NCBI GenBank assembly: GCA_023386045.1
Contig: JAEWKK010000010.1
Coordinates: 1-64,000, forward strand
Source of the DNA: Bacteroidota bacterium
GTDB taxonomy: Bacteria; Bacteroidota; Bacteroidia; Chitinophagales; Chitinophagaceae
Reading direction: 5' to 3'
Length of the DNA: 64,000 nt
This document shows positions 53,275-61,313 of the stretch, piece after piece. Below the pieces are notes generated by a model that ran no database searches, was not told where the DNA came from, and saw only the letters and a program-made list of their open reading frames with translations. Positions within the stretch are counted from its first letter, which is position 1. Each line of letters starts with the position of its first letter. The position numbers were made by a program, and so were the translations under genes.

Positions 53275-53613
53275 ATGAATGTAGTTCTAATACTAGTTAT
53301 AAGTATGATGGCAATCAGTTTAATTGTAATCATAAGTGCAATGTTATCTGCCAGGCATGAAATGAACTATGAATTGATTTCATTTATTTCCTTAAGTCCT
53401 ATCCTTTTTAGCGGATTCTATATTTCTCATAAATACAGCTTAACAGCCGGATTACCGTTTTCTTTTTTCCTGGTATTTTATGAAGGATTGTTTAGCTGGA
53501 AAATAAAAAGGCGGAATCAGAGGATATCTATTAGCAGACGAATTGCAGTTTTAAGAGTATTAGTCAATTTATTTTTTGTAATCGTAATGGTGCTACTCAA
53601 TTCTGCCTTTTAG
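53275..53613 (+). CDS. Small three-helix membrane protein
   Basis: 112 residues: helix 1 about 2-26, helix 2 about 36-54, helix 3 about 90-110, with a basic stretch (KIKRRNQRISISRR) between. No family recognised. It starts 16 bp after the lipoprotein gene, so it is likely co-expressed. Function unknown. Confidence 0.6.
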   Translation: MNVVLILVISMMAISLIVIISAMLSARHEMNYELISFISLSPILFSGFYISHKYSLTAGLPFSFFLVFYEGLFSWKIKRRNQRISISRRIAVLRVLVNLFFVIVMVLLNSAF

Positions 53614-53729
53614 TGAGCTAAATGTTTTGAAAACCAGTCTAATTATATGTTATTGCTGAATCCCAAAGTTTTTATATTGTATTTTAGATAATATCTTTTT
53701 TCGCTCAAGTAAACTTAAATCAAAACAAG

Positions 53730-53948
53730 ATGGAAGTAGTTACACCTGAAATGGGATTATTGATCTGGACAGTGATTATGCTGGTGACTATAGGTCTACC
53801 CGTAATCGCCCTGATCAATCTTGTCAGATCCTCATTTAAAGACAGCACTACCAAGCTGGTATGGGTGATCATCATTGTCTTCATGCCCTTTATAGGATCC
53901 ATACTGTACTTTTTGATTGGAAGGAATCAGAGGGTGGATGCTGTATAG
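53730..53948 (+). CDS. PLDc_N (cardiolipase N-terminal) two-helix membrane protein
   Basis: 72 residues with two transmembrane helices. The C-terminal part, KLVWVIIIVFMPFIGSILYFLIGRNQR, is the phospholipase-D N-terminal (PLDc_N) signature, with the Pro-x-x-Gly and the final GR. Stand-alone PLDc_N proteins are short membrane proteins of unknown function, widespread in Bacteroidota. It stands alone and is followed by a modular repeat at 53943. Confidence 0.82.
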   Translation: MEVVTPEMGLLIWTVIMLVTIGLPVIALINLVRSSFKDSTTKLVWVIIIVFMPFIGSILYFLIGRNQRVDAV

Positions 53949-54075
53949 CCGGGAAAACGGTAAAACGGGAAATATGTTTTATAACCGGGAAGAAGGGAAG
54001 AAAGGATGTCGAGTACGAATAAAATTCATTTTAAAATGGGTAGTGTGGCAGAGAACTTCTCAAAAGGAAAAATAG
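53943..54075 (+). repeat. Modular non-coding repeat locus 2 (modules A to C)
   Basis: A (AGCCGGGAAAACGGTAAAAC, then AACCGGGAAGAAGGGAAG), B (degenerate GTCGAGTACGAATAAAATTC) and C (GTGGCAGAGAACTTCTC ... AAAAGGAA) in the same order as at 50.4 and 55.2 kb. The first module begins directly after the PLDc_N stop codon. Confidence 0.65.
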
Positions 54076-54105
54076 ATGCAGCTGACCACTTTAAATACTA
54101 ACTAT

Positions 54106-54606
54106 ATGAGATTGCTTTTATCTTTTTTATTTATCGTTATCATTTCTGTTGAAGTAGCAGCGCAGGGCAAACCGATAACTCAGGAGCAACAAAGACTTGA
54201 TGTTTTTGTAGGTCAATGGACTGTGAAAGGAAGTGAGGATAGCTATTTAGAAATTTGTAACAGGATACAGGGGCATCATATCCAATGCATTTCAGCCTCA
54301 AAAGAGAAAACAGGTGTAGATAGTTCTGTGAGCTATATCTCTTATTCACCCCTCGAAAAAACCTATTTCTATTATGGTTTGTATACTTCAGGAAATTCCA
54401 GAACGCTGAGAGGCAAATGGGAAACAGACCGTTTTGTATTTGAAGGACAGCGGGAACTGCCTGAGAAAACGACGAAGTGGAGAGTGACGATTACACCAGT
54501 GGAAAGAAATCTTCATTTTGTTGAAGAAGCATCAGTAAATAATGGCGCCTGGGAAAAGAAGGCTGACTTTACATATAAAAGACTGGAGGAGCCGGCGAAA
54601 AGGTAA
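54106..54606 (+). CDS. Exported DUF1579-like (lipocalin-like) protein
   Basis: 166 residues from 54106. The frame opens at 54076, but the signal peptide (MRLLLSFLFIVIISVEVAAQ) begins at 54106. The pattern RLDVFVGQWTVKGSEDSYLEICN, YYGLYTSGNSRTLRGKWETDRFVFEG and the late strands resemble the DUF1579 family of small beta-barrel proteins; I hold this loosely. Role unknown. Confidence 0.68.
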   Translation: MRLLLSFLFIVIISVEVAAQGKPITQEQQRLDVFVGQWTVKGSEDSYLEICNRIQGHHIQCISASKEKTGVDSSVSYISYSPLEKTYFYYGLYTSGNSRTLRGKWETDRFVFEGQRELPEKTTKWRVTITPVERNLHFVEEASVNNGAWEKKADFTYKRLEEPAKR

Positions 54607-54723
54607 TTATGTTTGTGATGAACCAGGCGGAAAGCAAAGAAAGTATTGTTTGGATAAGCGGCTATAATGGGGAAATAAGGATGAAAAAATTATAGATCAG
54701 TTGTGAAAGGGAATAATCTATTT

Positions 54724-54755
54724 ATTGGCTTATGGTCCTACCAGAAATACCTTTG
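54724..54755 (+). promoter_or_regulatory. Bacteroidota-type promoter for the 142-residue lipoprotein gene
   Basis: -33 element ATTG (54724-54727), 20-bp spacer, -7 element TACCTTTG (54748-54755), which matches TAnnTTTG exactly. The predicted start near 54762 gives a 30-nt leader to the ATG at 54792. It is the best promoter match I found by eye. Confidence 0.75.
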
Positions 54756-54791
54756 AGCTTCAACTTCTAATATAACACTCAACAAATCTTA

Positions 54792-55220
54792 ATGAAGATA
54801 TTTTACCTATTTATTTCTATTATTCTATTTGCATCCTGCAAAAAGAACAAGACCTCGAATTGTTATTCAACAATAGGAAAAGGCAAGATAATTGGGTTTC
54901 ACCCTTGTGCGGACTATGTCCAGGCTAACCGGACGTACGGAGCAGGTTTCGTTTTGGAAATAGACCATATAACAACTAAAGACACGGTAGTGACCTTTCA
55001 AATACCAGAAGGGATTTTTACATTTAAACCGGAATATCTCTACTCATCATATCTTTTTAGACCCGATGTTCAGGATAGTTTCAAAATTAATTTTACTTAC
55101 AAACTCGCTGCGGATAATGAAAAAACTGTGTTACTCTGCAATGGAATGACTAATACTGCTGCGTTCAATGCCGCAGTACGTGATAGAGAAATATTTATTT
55201 CATGCGTTACTAAAGAATGA
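54792..55220 (+). CDS. Small lipoprotein, unknown function
   Basis: 142 residues. A lipoprotein signal with lipobox FASC (Cys 16) is followed by KKNKTSNCYST. The mature part is beta-rich and contains a second and third Cys, but no known family is recognised. A well-formed promoter lies 30-70 bp upstream. It is isolated, bordered by modular repeats on both sides. Confidence 0.68.
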   Translation: MKIFYLFISIILFASCKKNKTSNCYSTIGKGKIIGFHPCADYVQANRTYGAGFVLEIDHITTKDTVVTFQIPEGIFTFKPEYLYSSYLFRPDVQDSFKINFTYKLAADNEKTVLLCNGMTNTAAFNAAVRDREIFISCVTKE

Positions 55221-55725
55221 GGTGTAGGCCGGAAAACAGTAATGCTGAGAGATTAACCGGGAAGAAAGTAAGAAATGACGACGAGTCCCGCATAAGATTC
55301 ATTCTATAGCAAGATAAGTAATCTGTTGCTGCGGAGACTTCGTTGGGAAAGAATAGAGAAATGTGCAGCGCCTTTTCCCGTGGACTGGTTTGCTGAATCT
55401 TTCTTCTATAAACATTGCTTAAAGCAGTTACTTAATTAAATGCCAGGGCCATGCCCCTCAAACCTCTCTTCCAACCATTTTTATTACGAAGATTTTAGGG
55501 CTTCGCCCTTTTAAGGTTTCTTAAGCTATTGTTCTTCCTGATTAGCCGGGAAAACGGGAATTATGTGTTGGATAACCGGGAAGAGATGATGCTCCCTTAT
55601 AAATTTCAATACATATCAAGATACTGTTACTGAGATGTGGGGTGAAAGGAATATGACAGGGTGATGCCCCTCAATTCTCTCTCCCAATCATTATTACGAA
55701 GATTTCAGGGCTACGCCCCTGGTTG
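55212..55725 (+). repeat. Modular non-coding repeat locus 3 (two near-complete units)
   Basis: First unit: A (GGCCGGAAAACAG 55228), B (GACGAGTCCCGCATAAG 55275), C (GCTGCGGAGACTTCG 55328), the shared 95-bp block (55324-55418), D (CAGGGCCATGCCCCT near 55444 ... TTTATTACGAAGATTTTAGGG). Second unit: A (AGCCGGGAAAACGGG 55543), C degenerate (55630), D (CAGGGTGATGCCCC near 55659, CAGGGCTACGCCCC near 55708). The 572-bp gap to the next gene holds nothing else. Confidence 0.8.
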
Positions 55726-55792
55726 ATTCCATAAATTCGTAAATTAAGTAGGACCTTATTGATAGAAACTACTTATCTCCTTAAGCAGACCA

Positions 55793-57139
55793 ATGAAATT
55801 CATTTCGATCTTTCTCAGCTTTTTAATTCCTGTGCAGTTCACCTATGCACAGGTTTTGAAAATCACCAGTGTTGAAAACAACCTGACTGAAGTCAGGGAA
55901 TTGATCTTTGAAGACAGTGTCATTCCGAGATACAATATCCTTGACCGCATGAAATTTTACAGAGTCCCTTCTGTTTCCATTGCAGTCATTAACAATGGAA
56001 AGATCGCCTGGACAAAAACATACGGGTATGCAGACATTGAAACAAAAAGATCAGCCAACACAAATACCTTATACCAGGTAGCCTCCATCACCAAATCTGT
56101 AACTGGCCTGGGAATTATGAAACTTGTACAGGAAGGAAGGCTTTCATTAACAAAGGACATCAGGACTTATCTGAAAACCTGGACTTTTCCCGACAATAAA
56201 TTATCTGCAGGCAAAGCCATCACCCTAAAAAATTTATTAAGCCATACAGCAGGATTAAATGTTCACGGATTTATTGGTTACTCTTTCACCGACAGCTTAC
56301 CCACCATTAACCAGATCCTCAATGGTGAAAAACCTGCCAATAATGAACCCATCTTACCTGTTTATCGCGTCAATGAACATTTTGAATATTCCGGCGGCGG
56401 CTACACTATTATCAGGAAAATACTGGACGACAACATATCATCTGATTACGACAGCCTGATGTCGGCAATGGTTCTGACACCACTTAAAATGACAAACAGC
56501 AGTTTTTCACAGCCGCTTTCGTTGAAATACAAAAACTATGCTTATGGCACTGATCAGGAAATGCACACCCTGAAAGGTAAATACTATAACTATCCTGAGC
56601 AGTCGGCCGGTGGCTTATGGTCTACAGCTGCTGATATTGCAAAATTTGTTTTAAGTATCCAGGCTGATCTGAAAGGCAGTCCCAATGCGTTACTTAACAA
56701 GAGTCTCACTGAAGAAATGTTAACTCCCATCATGAACAACTATGCATTAGGATTCGGCATTATTGAAAAAGGAGGTGAAAAATATTTTTGGCATGAAGGC
56801 GAAAGCTATGGTTATCATGCGATTTATTATGGTAGTTTTTCTACTGGAAAAGGGGTTGTTATTCTCACCAATGCTTACCCATCAAACGGGCAGCCTTTTG
56901 TTCTGGAAATGCTCAACAGCGTTGCCACCGTCTATGGCTGGAAAGAATTTTACAAGCCTGTAAAGAAAAAGCTTGCTTTTGTTCCCGACTCCGTGCTGTC
57001 CAAATACATTGGCGATTATTTTTCGGAAAGTCCGTCCATGAAAATCACCATCACCAAAAACGGTCATCAGCTTGAACTCACCGCCAGGCGAACCGAAAAA
57101 ATGTATGCCACCAGGACTGATGAATTTTTTCTTGAATAA
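55793..57139 (+). CDS. Serine hydrolase (class C beta-lactamase family), C-terminally truncated by an in-frame stop
   Basis: 448 residues before the stop. A signal peptide (about 1-19, ending TYAQ) precedes a beta-lactamase-like domain with the catalytic set: SxxK as S-I-T-K (VASITKSV, about 101), YxN-equivalent Y-S-G (FEYSGGGY, about 200), and H-E-G (WHEGESYG). LLSHTAGL is the usual class-C-related segment. Such enzymes are periplasmic or cell-wall peptidases or esterases. The C-terminal domain is cut: a TAA at 57137-57139 interrupts the frame, which then continues in register for 35 codons to a natural stop at 57247. Whether the truncated protein works is unknown. Confidence 0.88.
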   Translation: MKFISIFLSFLIPVQFTYAQVLKITSVENNLTEVRELIFEDSVIPRYNILDRMKFYRVPSVSIAVINNGKIAWTKTYGYADIETKRSANTNTLYQVASITKSVTGLGIMKLVQEGRLSLTKDIRTYLKTWTFPDNKLSAGKAITLKNLLSHTAGLNVHGFIGYSFTDSLPTINQILNGEKPANNEPILPVYRVNEHFEYSGGGYTIIRKILDDNISSDYDSLMSAMVLTPLKMTNSSFSQPLSLKYKNYAYGTDQEMHTLKGKYYNYPEQSAGGLWSTAADIAKFVLSIQADLKGSPNALLNKSLTEEMLTPIMNNYALGFGIIEKGGEKYFWHEGESYGYHAIYYGSFSTGKGVVILTNAYPSNGQPFVLEMLNSVATVYGWKEFYKPVKKKLAFVPDSVLSKYIGDYFSESPSMKITITKNGHQLELTARRTEKMYATRTDEFFLE

Positions 57140-57247
57140 GCCCCTGATGAGAGATGTGTGTTTTCAAGTTCCAGGTATGACGGCAGGATTGACAGCTTTG
57201 AGGTCATTCAAAATGGCAAGGTGATTATAAAAGCGATGAAGAAGTAA
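57140..57247 (+). pseudogene. In-frame remnant of the serine hydrolase C-terminus
   Basis: Reading the same frame past the TAA at 57137 gives 35 codons without another stop and a natural TAA at 57245-57247. The tail, RYDGRIDSFEVIQNGKV and IIKAMKK, is the usual beta-hairpin closure of the C-terminal domain of this hydrolase type. So the TAA is a nonsense change or a recoded stop, not the end of the family. Confidence 0.75.
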
Positions 57248-57511
57248 ACCATTGTCATTATTAAGAGATAAAATTGAGATCATAAAGCCTTCGCTTAAGG
57301 TCTTATGGAGTAGATCTCTCAATACAAAAGTATCTTTCAATCAGGATAAATGAATATAGGTTATGCCCACTAGAAAATTGATTGTATATCTAATATTCAT
57401 TTTCATCACATTTTCTTCTACCAGGTTCTATAAAAATACTTCTTCCCGTTTTCCCGGCTACCCTCCTTCCGCTGTATAAAGAATTCAGTAAATTTTTTAT
57501 CTTGAAAGACC

Positions 57512-58333
57512 ATGATACCAGATCCACTGCCAGTAGAAACCCATGTAGTAAATGAATTAGTTAGCAGCAGGTCGAAAACCTCCCCGGGGAACGCCAATTA
57601 CATCAACCGGTATAAATCCCTGCATTTATGGATGCTGGTCCCTATGTTCTTTATGCAGGCTGGAATTTTCAAAGACTACTGGGGTGATTTCACTGACAAT
57701 GCCTGGTCGGTACACGTGCATTACTGGACAGGAACTGTATGGTATCTCTACCTCATTATACAACCTTACTACGCCACACATGGCAAAATGGCAAAACACA
57801 GGACCAACGGGATCATTGGAATGTTTATAGCAGGAGCTGTTTGCCTGACGGCACTGAGCATGATGCAACGTGATATGGCAAGTGCTCAAAAAGCAACAGA
57901 ACTTCCAGAGAAATTTGGACCTTTTCAACCCTGGTTCTTTATGAGTGTAGCGGCAGTTGAAATTGTAATGATGACTGCATTTGGATACGCAGTGATCAAA
58001 AGTATTCTGCAAAGAAAGCAAATTGAAAATCATGCATGGTGGCTGATCTCCACCGTATTCATCATCATGATGCCTGCGCTGGGCCGCGGTGTTCAGAACG
58101 TTTACATAGGAATGAACATCCAAAGCTGGCCGGCTATTGATATCATGGTTCCCATCTATTTTTCACAGGTAATGATCCTGTCAATGATCTTACTGGCAGC
58201 ATGGAAATATCATAAGCTGAAACACCAGGCTACTTACCTCGCTTTAGGCATCAACCTGTTTATATTCCTGATGGAACCCATTGGAAGATCAGAGGCAGTT
58301 CAGTCATTTTTGAAACAGTTATTGAAAGGTTAG
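57512..58333 (+). CDS. Polytopic membrane protein with conserved histidines
   Basis: 273 residues with about seven transmembrane helices (LWMLVPMFFMQAGIF; HYWTGTVWYLYLIIQPYY; NGIIGMFIAGAVCLTAL; PWFFMSVAAVEIVMMTAFGY; HAWWLISTVFIIMMPAL; IMVPIYFSQVMILSMILLAAW; ATYLALGINLFIFLM). His residues in HVHYWTG, KHRTNG and NHAWW lie at helix ends and could bind haem or metal, as in some DUF2306-like proteins, but I cannot assign a family. It stands alone. Confidence 0.7.
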   Translation: MIPDPLPVETHVVNELVSSRSKTSPGNANYINRYKSLHLWMLVPMFFMQAGIFKDYWGDFTDNAWSVHVHYWTGTVWYLYLIIQPYYATHGKMAKHRTNGIIGMFIAGAVCLTALSMMQRDMASAQKATELPEKFGPFQPWFFMSVAAVEIVMMTAFGYAVIKSILQRKQIENHAWWLISTVFIIMMPALGRGVQNVYIGMNIQSWPAIDIMVPIYFSQVMILSMILLAAWKYHKLKHQATYLALGINLFIFLMEPIGRSEAVQSFLKQLLKG

Positions 58334-58708
58334 ATCATGCAGGAATTGATTTAGTCAGGAAGTGGAAAATTTACCATCATACAACTACCATATACTCTTT
58401 GTTATAAGTCATCAGGTCTATCTCCAAAATTCCTTCCCCAGCTGATCATTAAATTCCTTATCTTCAAATACACCTTTGAATTCTTTGCCTCCGCCTTCTT
58501 ATCAACCCTCTGAAACAGGCTTCTGTTCCAATTGAAATATCGAAGAGCCATTTTGTTTGGATCAAACAAATGGAATGAATCATCAATTCATTGGGATATA
58601 TTTTAGCCAATCACTAACTGATTGCAACATGATTTGCAATCATTCCCCTCCCTGTGTCTATACAATCAGTGAAACACTCAGTCAGAAACTCAAACCAACA
58701 AATAATTT
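58334..58708. other. 375-bp gap, nothing recognised
   Basis: No gene, repeat of the listed families or terminator seen. The start of the next gene is uncertain, so part of this may be its leader. Confidence 0.45.
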
Positions 58709-60316
58709 ATGGCAACTATTTTACCCTCAATTTTATATACGAAGCAAAGCATATCAACAAAATTTATCAGCACAAGGGGATTTTACAAACTTATATTAAC
58801 ATTATTCATCTTTCTGTTTTCTCTAAAGCAGATCAGTGCACAGTGCAGCATCACCCTTACTCCTACTAATATTCACGAACCTACCTGCGGTGGAAATGAT
58901 GGCTCCTTCAGTGTGCAGGTTTCAGGTATTGTTGCACCCTACCAGTTTACTTTATTCAAGGATGTCAATGGCAGCTATGTACAACAGGAAAGCGGTACGC
59001 TCATTGCCGGTACTCTCACCTTTGTTGTTCTTTATGGCGGCACCTACAAAGTTGTGGTCAGTCAAAATGGTTGCAGCGCTGAAACAGTTGTTAATCTGCC
59101 ACAGGCAGCACTTACACTCACACCTACTAACCTGCATTATCCCACCTGCGGTGGAGAGGATGGTTCATTCAGCGTTCAGGCCACAGGCATCACGCCGCCT
59201 TATCAATACACTTTGTATAAAGAAACAGGAAGTGGTTACGTGCAGGAAGAAACCGGTACACTCATTGCCGGCACTCCTACTTATGTGGGCCTTTCAGGTG
59301 GAACCTATAAACTGGCAGTAACCAAGAACAATATCTGTTCGGGAGAAACCATTGTTGAACTCCCACAACAAAACCTGACACTCAGTGCCTCGAACATCCA
59401 TCCGCCAACTTGCGGTGCTGAGGATGGCTCATTCAGCGTACAGGCCAGCGGCATTACTGCGCCCTACCAGTACACCATGTCAAAGGAGATCAATGGTTCT
59501 TTTGTACAGCAGGAAACCGGAACCCTGATCGCTGGTTCGCCCACCTTTGTGGGACTTGGCTCAGGTACTTACCAGTTGACCGTGTCAAAAGGAGGAACCT
59601 GCACACAATCCATCACGGTGTATTTGTATTGTGAAATCATTGGCAAGCAGGGTTGCGGCCCGGGTTACTGGAAAAACAACCCCCTAGCATGGACAACTAC
59701 CAATTATTCTCCAACACAAACTGTAGAAAGCGTGTTTAATGTGCCTGATGCTTTTGGCCTGGATGATACAACATTGATACAGGTATTACAAAGCAGTGGA
59801 GGTTCTTCATTAGCAGGCACCGCCATGAGTTTATTACGTGCGGGAACCACCGCCCTGCTCAATGCTTACCACCCACAGGTAAATTATCCTTTAACAACTG
59901 CTCAAATTATCTCCAGTGTAAATTCGGCGCTACTGGGAAGTAAGAATGGCATGCAAAGTCTGATAAAGACGCTTGATAAATACAACAATTCAAAATGTCC
60001 ATTAGATGCGATCAATTCTATTACGAGCAGGCCGGGACCTGGTCAGCTTGCACAGCCATTTATTTCGGCTTTGAATGTAAAAGCTTATCCCAATCCAACA
60101 GCGGGTGCATTTACCGTGCAGATCCAGAGTGAATCTGATGAGAAAGTCAGGATAAATGTATTGGATATGCAGGGCAGGCTGATAGAACAAAGAGAGCGGA
60201 TATCGCCCAACCAGAGCTTCACGATTGGTGAAAACTATATTCCGGGTTTTTATCTCCTGGAGATCCAACAGGGTAATACAAGGAAACAACTTAAGTTAGT
60301 TAAGGCAGGAAATTAG
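58709..60316 (+). CDS. SprB-like repeat surface protein with GYWKN domain and T9SS sorting domain
   Basis: 535 residues. The first 45 residues contain a signal peptide (core KLILTLFIFLFSL, cut before QCS); the listed ATG gives a longer than usual N-terminus, and a non-ATG start nearer the core is possible. Three SprB-type repeats of about 87 residues follow (46-132, 133-221, 222-305), each with PTCGGxDGSFSVQxxGIxxPYQ(Y/F)T and GGTYKxxV. A Cys-rich domain starts CGPGYWKNNPLAW (about 316), and a T9SS sorting domain (AYPNPTAGAFTVQIQ to KLVKAGN) ends it. SprB-like proteins are mobile surface adhesins or matrix proteins. A terminator follows. Confidence 0.87.
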   Translation: MATILPSILYTKQSISTKFISTRGFYKLILTLFIFLFSLKQISAQCSITLTPTNIHEPTCGGNDGSFSVQVSGIVAPYQFTLFKDVNGSYVQQESGTLIAGTLTFVVLYGGTYKVVVSQNGCSAETVVNLPQAALTLTPTNLHYPTCGGEDGSFSVQATGITPPYQYTLYKETGSGYVQEETGTLIAGTPTYVGLSGGTYKLAVTKNNICSGETIVELPQQNLTLSASNIHPPTCGAEDGSFSVQASGITAPYQYTMSKEINGSFVQQETGTLIAGSPTFVGLGSGTYQLTVSKGGTCTQSITVYLYCEIIGKQGCGPGYWKNNPLAWTTTNYSPTQTVESVFNVPDAFGLDDTTLIQVLQSSGGSSLAGTAMSLLRAGTTALLNAYHPQVNYPLTTAQIISSVNSALLGSKNGMQSLIKTLDKYNNSKCPLDAINSITSRPGPGQLAQPFISALNVKAYPNPTAGAFTVQIQSESDEKVRINVLDMQGRLIEQRERISPNQSFTIGENYIPGFYLLEIQQGNTRKQLKLVKAGN

Positions 60317-60340
60317 TTAAAGTAAGGCATGTAATAAGAG

Positions 60341-60370
60341 AGGCTGCTTCTTTATTGAGGCAGCCTTTTT
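60341..60370 (+). terminator. Rho-independent terminator of the SprB-like gene
   Basis: 7-bp stem AGGCTGC (60341-60347) / GCAGCCT (60360-60366), 12-base loop, then a T-run to 60370. 25 bp after the stop codon. Confidence 0.82.
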
Positions 60371-60460
60371 CGTTAACAGACGAGGCTTTATGAAAAGAAC
60401 CCGGATAAAAAAAGAAATATTGACACAAGAACTACCAGCTCTTGCAAAAAGGCAACTTTC

Positions 60461-60760
60461 TTACTTAATAAAATTTATGGAGATCAGCAGTACAATCAGC
60501 AGGATACCTACCAGAGAAGAGATGAAAATGTAGTCAGCGATGGTCTCGAGCAGTTTTTCTTTTACAGGATTCGAGGTACGAATGGAGCTAAAGGAAAAAA
60601 GACAGGAGAATATCAGCAGGATGGCGATGATAGATGTGAATTCATCCACCAGGCTGGACTCTGCGTAATTGGTAATATTCAAAGAGGTAATTACAAATAG
60701 ACAAAAGCCCAAAAGATTGGCAGATGTGCTGAGAATATGGGGCGAAGTATTGTTGGCCAT
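60461..60760 (-). CDS. Small three-helix membrane protein
   Basis: 99 residues, three hydrophobic segments (about 12-30, 40-57, 74-97). The N-terminus has MANNTSPHILSTSANLLG. No family recognised. It lies alone on the minus strand, between the SprB-like gene and a repeat-filled gap. Support is topology and an intact frame only, so I rate it modestly. Confidence 0.5.
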   Translation of the reverse strand: MANNTSPHILSTSANLLGFCLFVITSLNITNYAESSLVDEFTSIIAILLIFSCLFSFSSIRTSNPVKEKLLETIADYIFISSLVGILLIVLLISINFIK

Positions 60761-61313
60761 AAAGGAAATTATAGATGTTAAAATATAAAAAACGTTTTGT
60801 GAAGAAGAACCGGGAAGAGGTTAAAACAGGGAATTAATTATTTAACCGGGATGATAGGAAGAATTGAAGAAAGTCTCGCAGGCGTTTTTTTCTATTACTA
60901 TTTCACGTCAGCGAAAACAGATGATGAAAGAAAACATAAACGTTGTGGCTTGTGCTGATTAGAGAACTTCCCTCTATAAAGTTTGCTTGCAGTGGTCCGA
61001 TTTCCCGCATATCCGTTCTTAATTGTATAAAGTGATTCAATTAACTAAGTAATAATAACTCCAGATGAACATTCAATGGGCATAGCCCTGACATCTTATT
61101 CATGCAAAAATGTGAAGATGAGAAGAATGGTGAAGAGTTCTGCAAATAAATTCTTTCCATCATAAAGTGATTGCCATGGAGAATCTTCTTGAAAGGAACC
61201 GGAAAAAATATGAATAGGAGAATAGTTCTACAAATAATTATTTCTTTCAAAGCCATTATGGCAAAGACTTCGTAAAAAGGGATAAAGGGTAAGACTAATA
61301 ATAGTCAAACTTA
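60761..61313. other. 553-bp gap with degenerate modular repeat
   Basis: It contains an A module (AACCGGGAAGAGGTTAAAAC near 60810; AACCGGGATGATAGG near 60843), a weak B (AGTCTCGCAGGCG near 60873) and a C-like segment near 61180 (CATGGAGAATCTTCTTGAAAGG). No gene is supported. Confidence 0.55.
60808..61205 (+). repeat. Modular non-coding repeat locus 4, degenerate
   Basis: Degenerate modules A and B, then a C-like segment, in the family order. See 50370-50945 for the module definitions. Confidence 0.5.
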
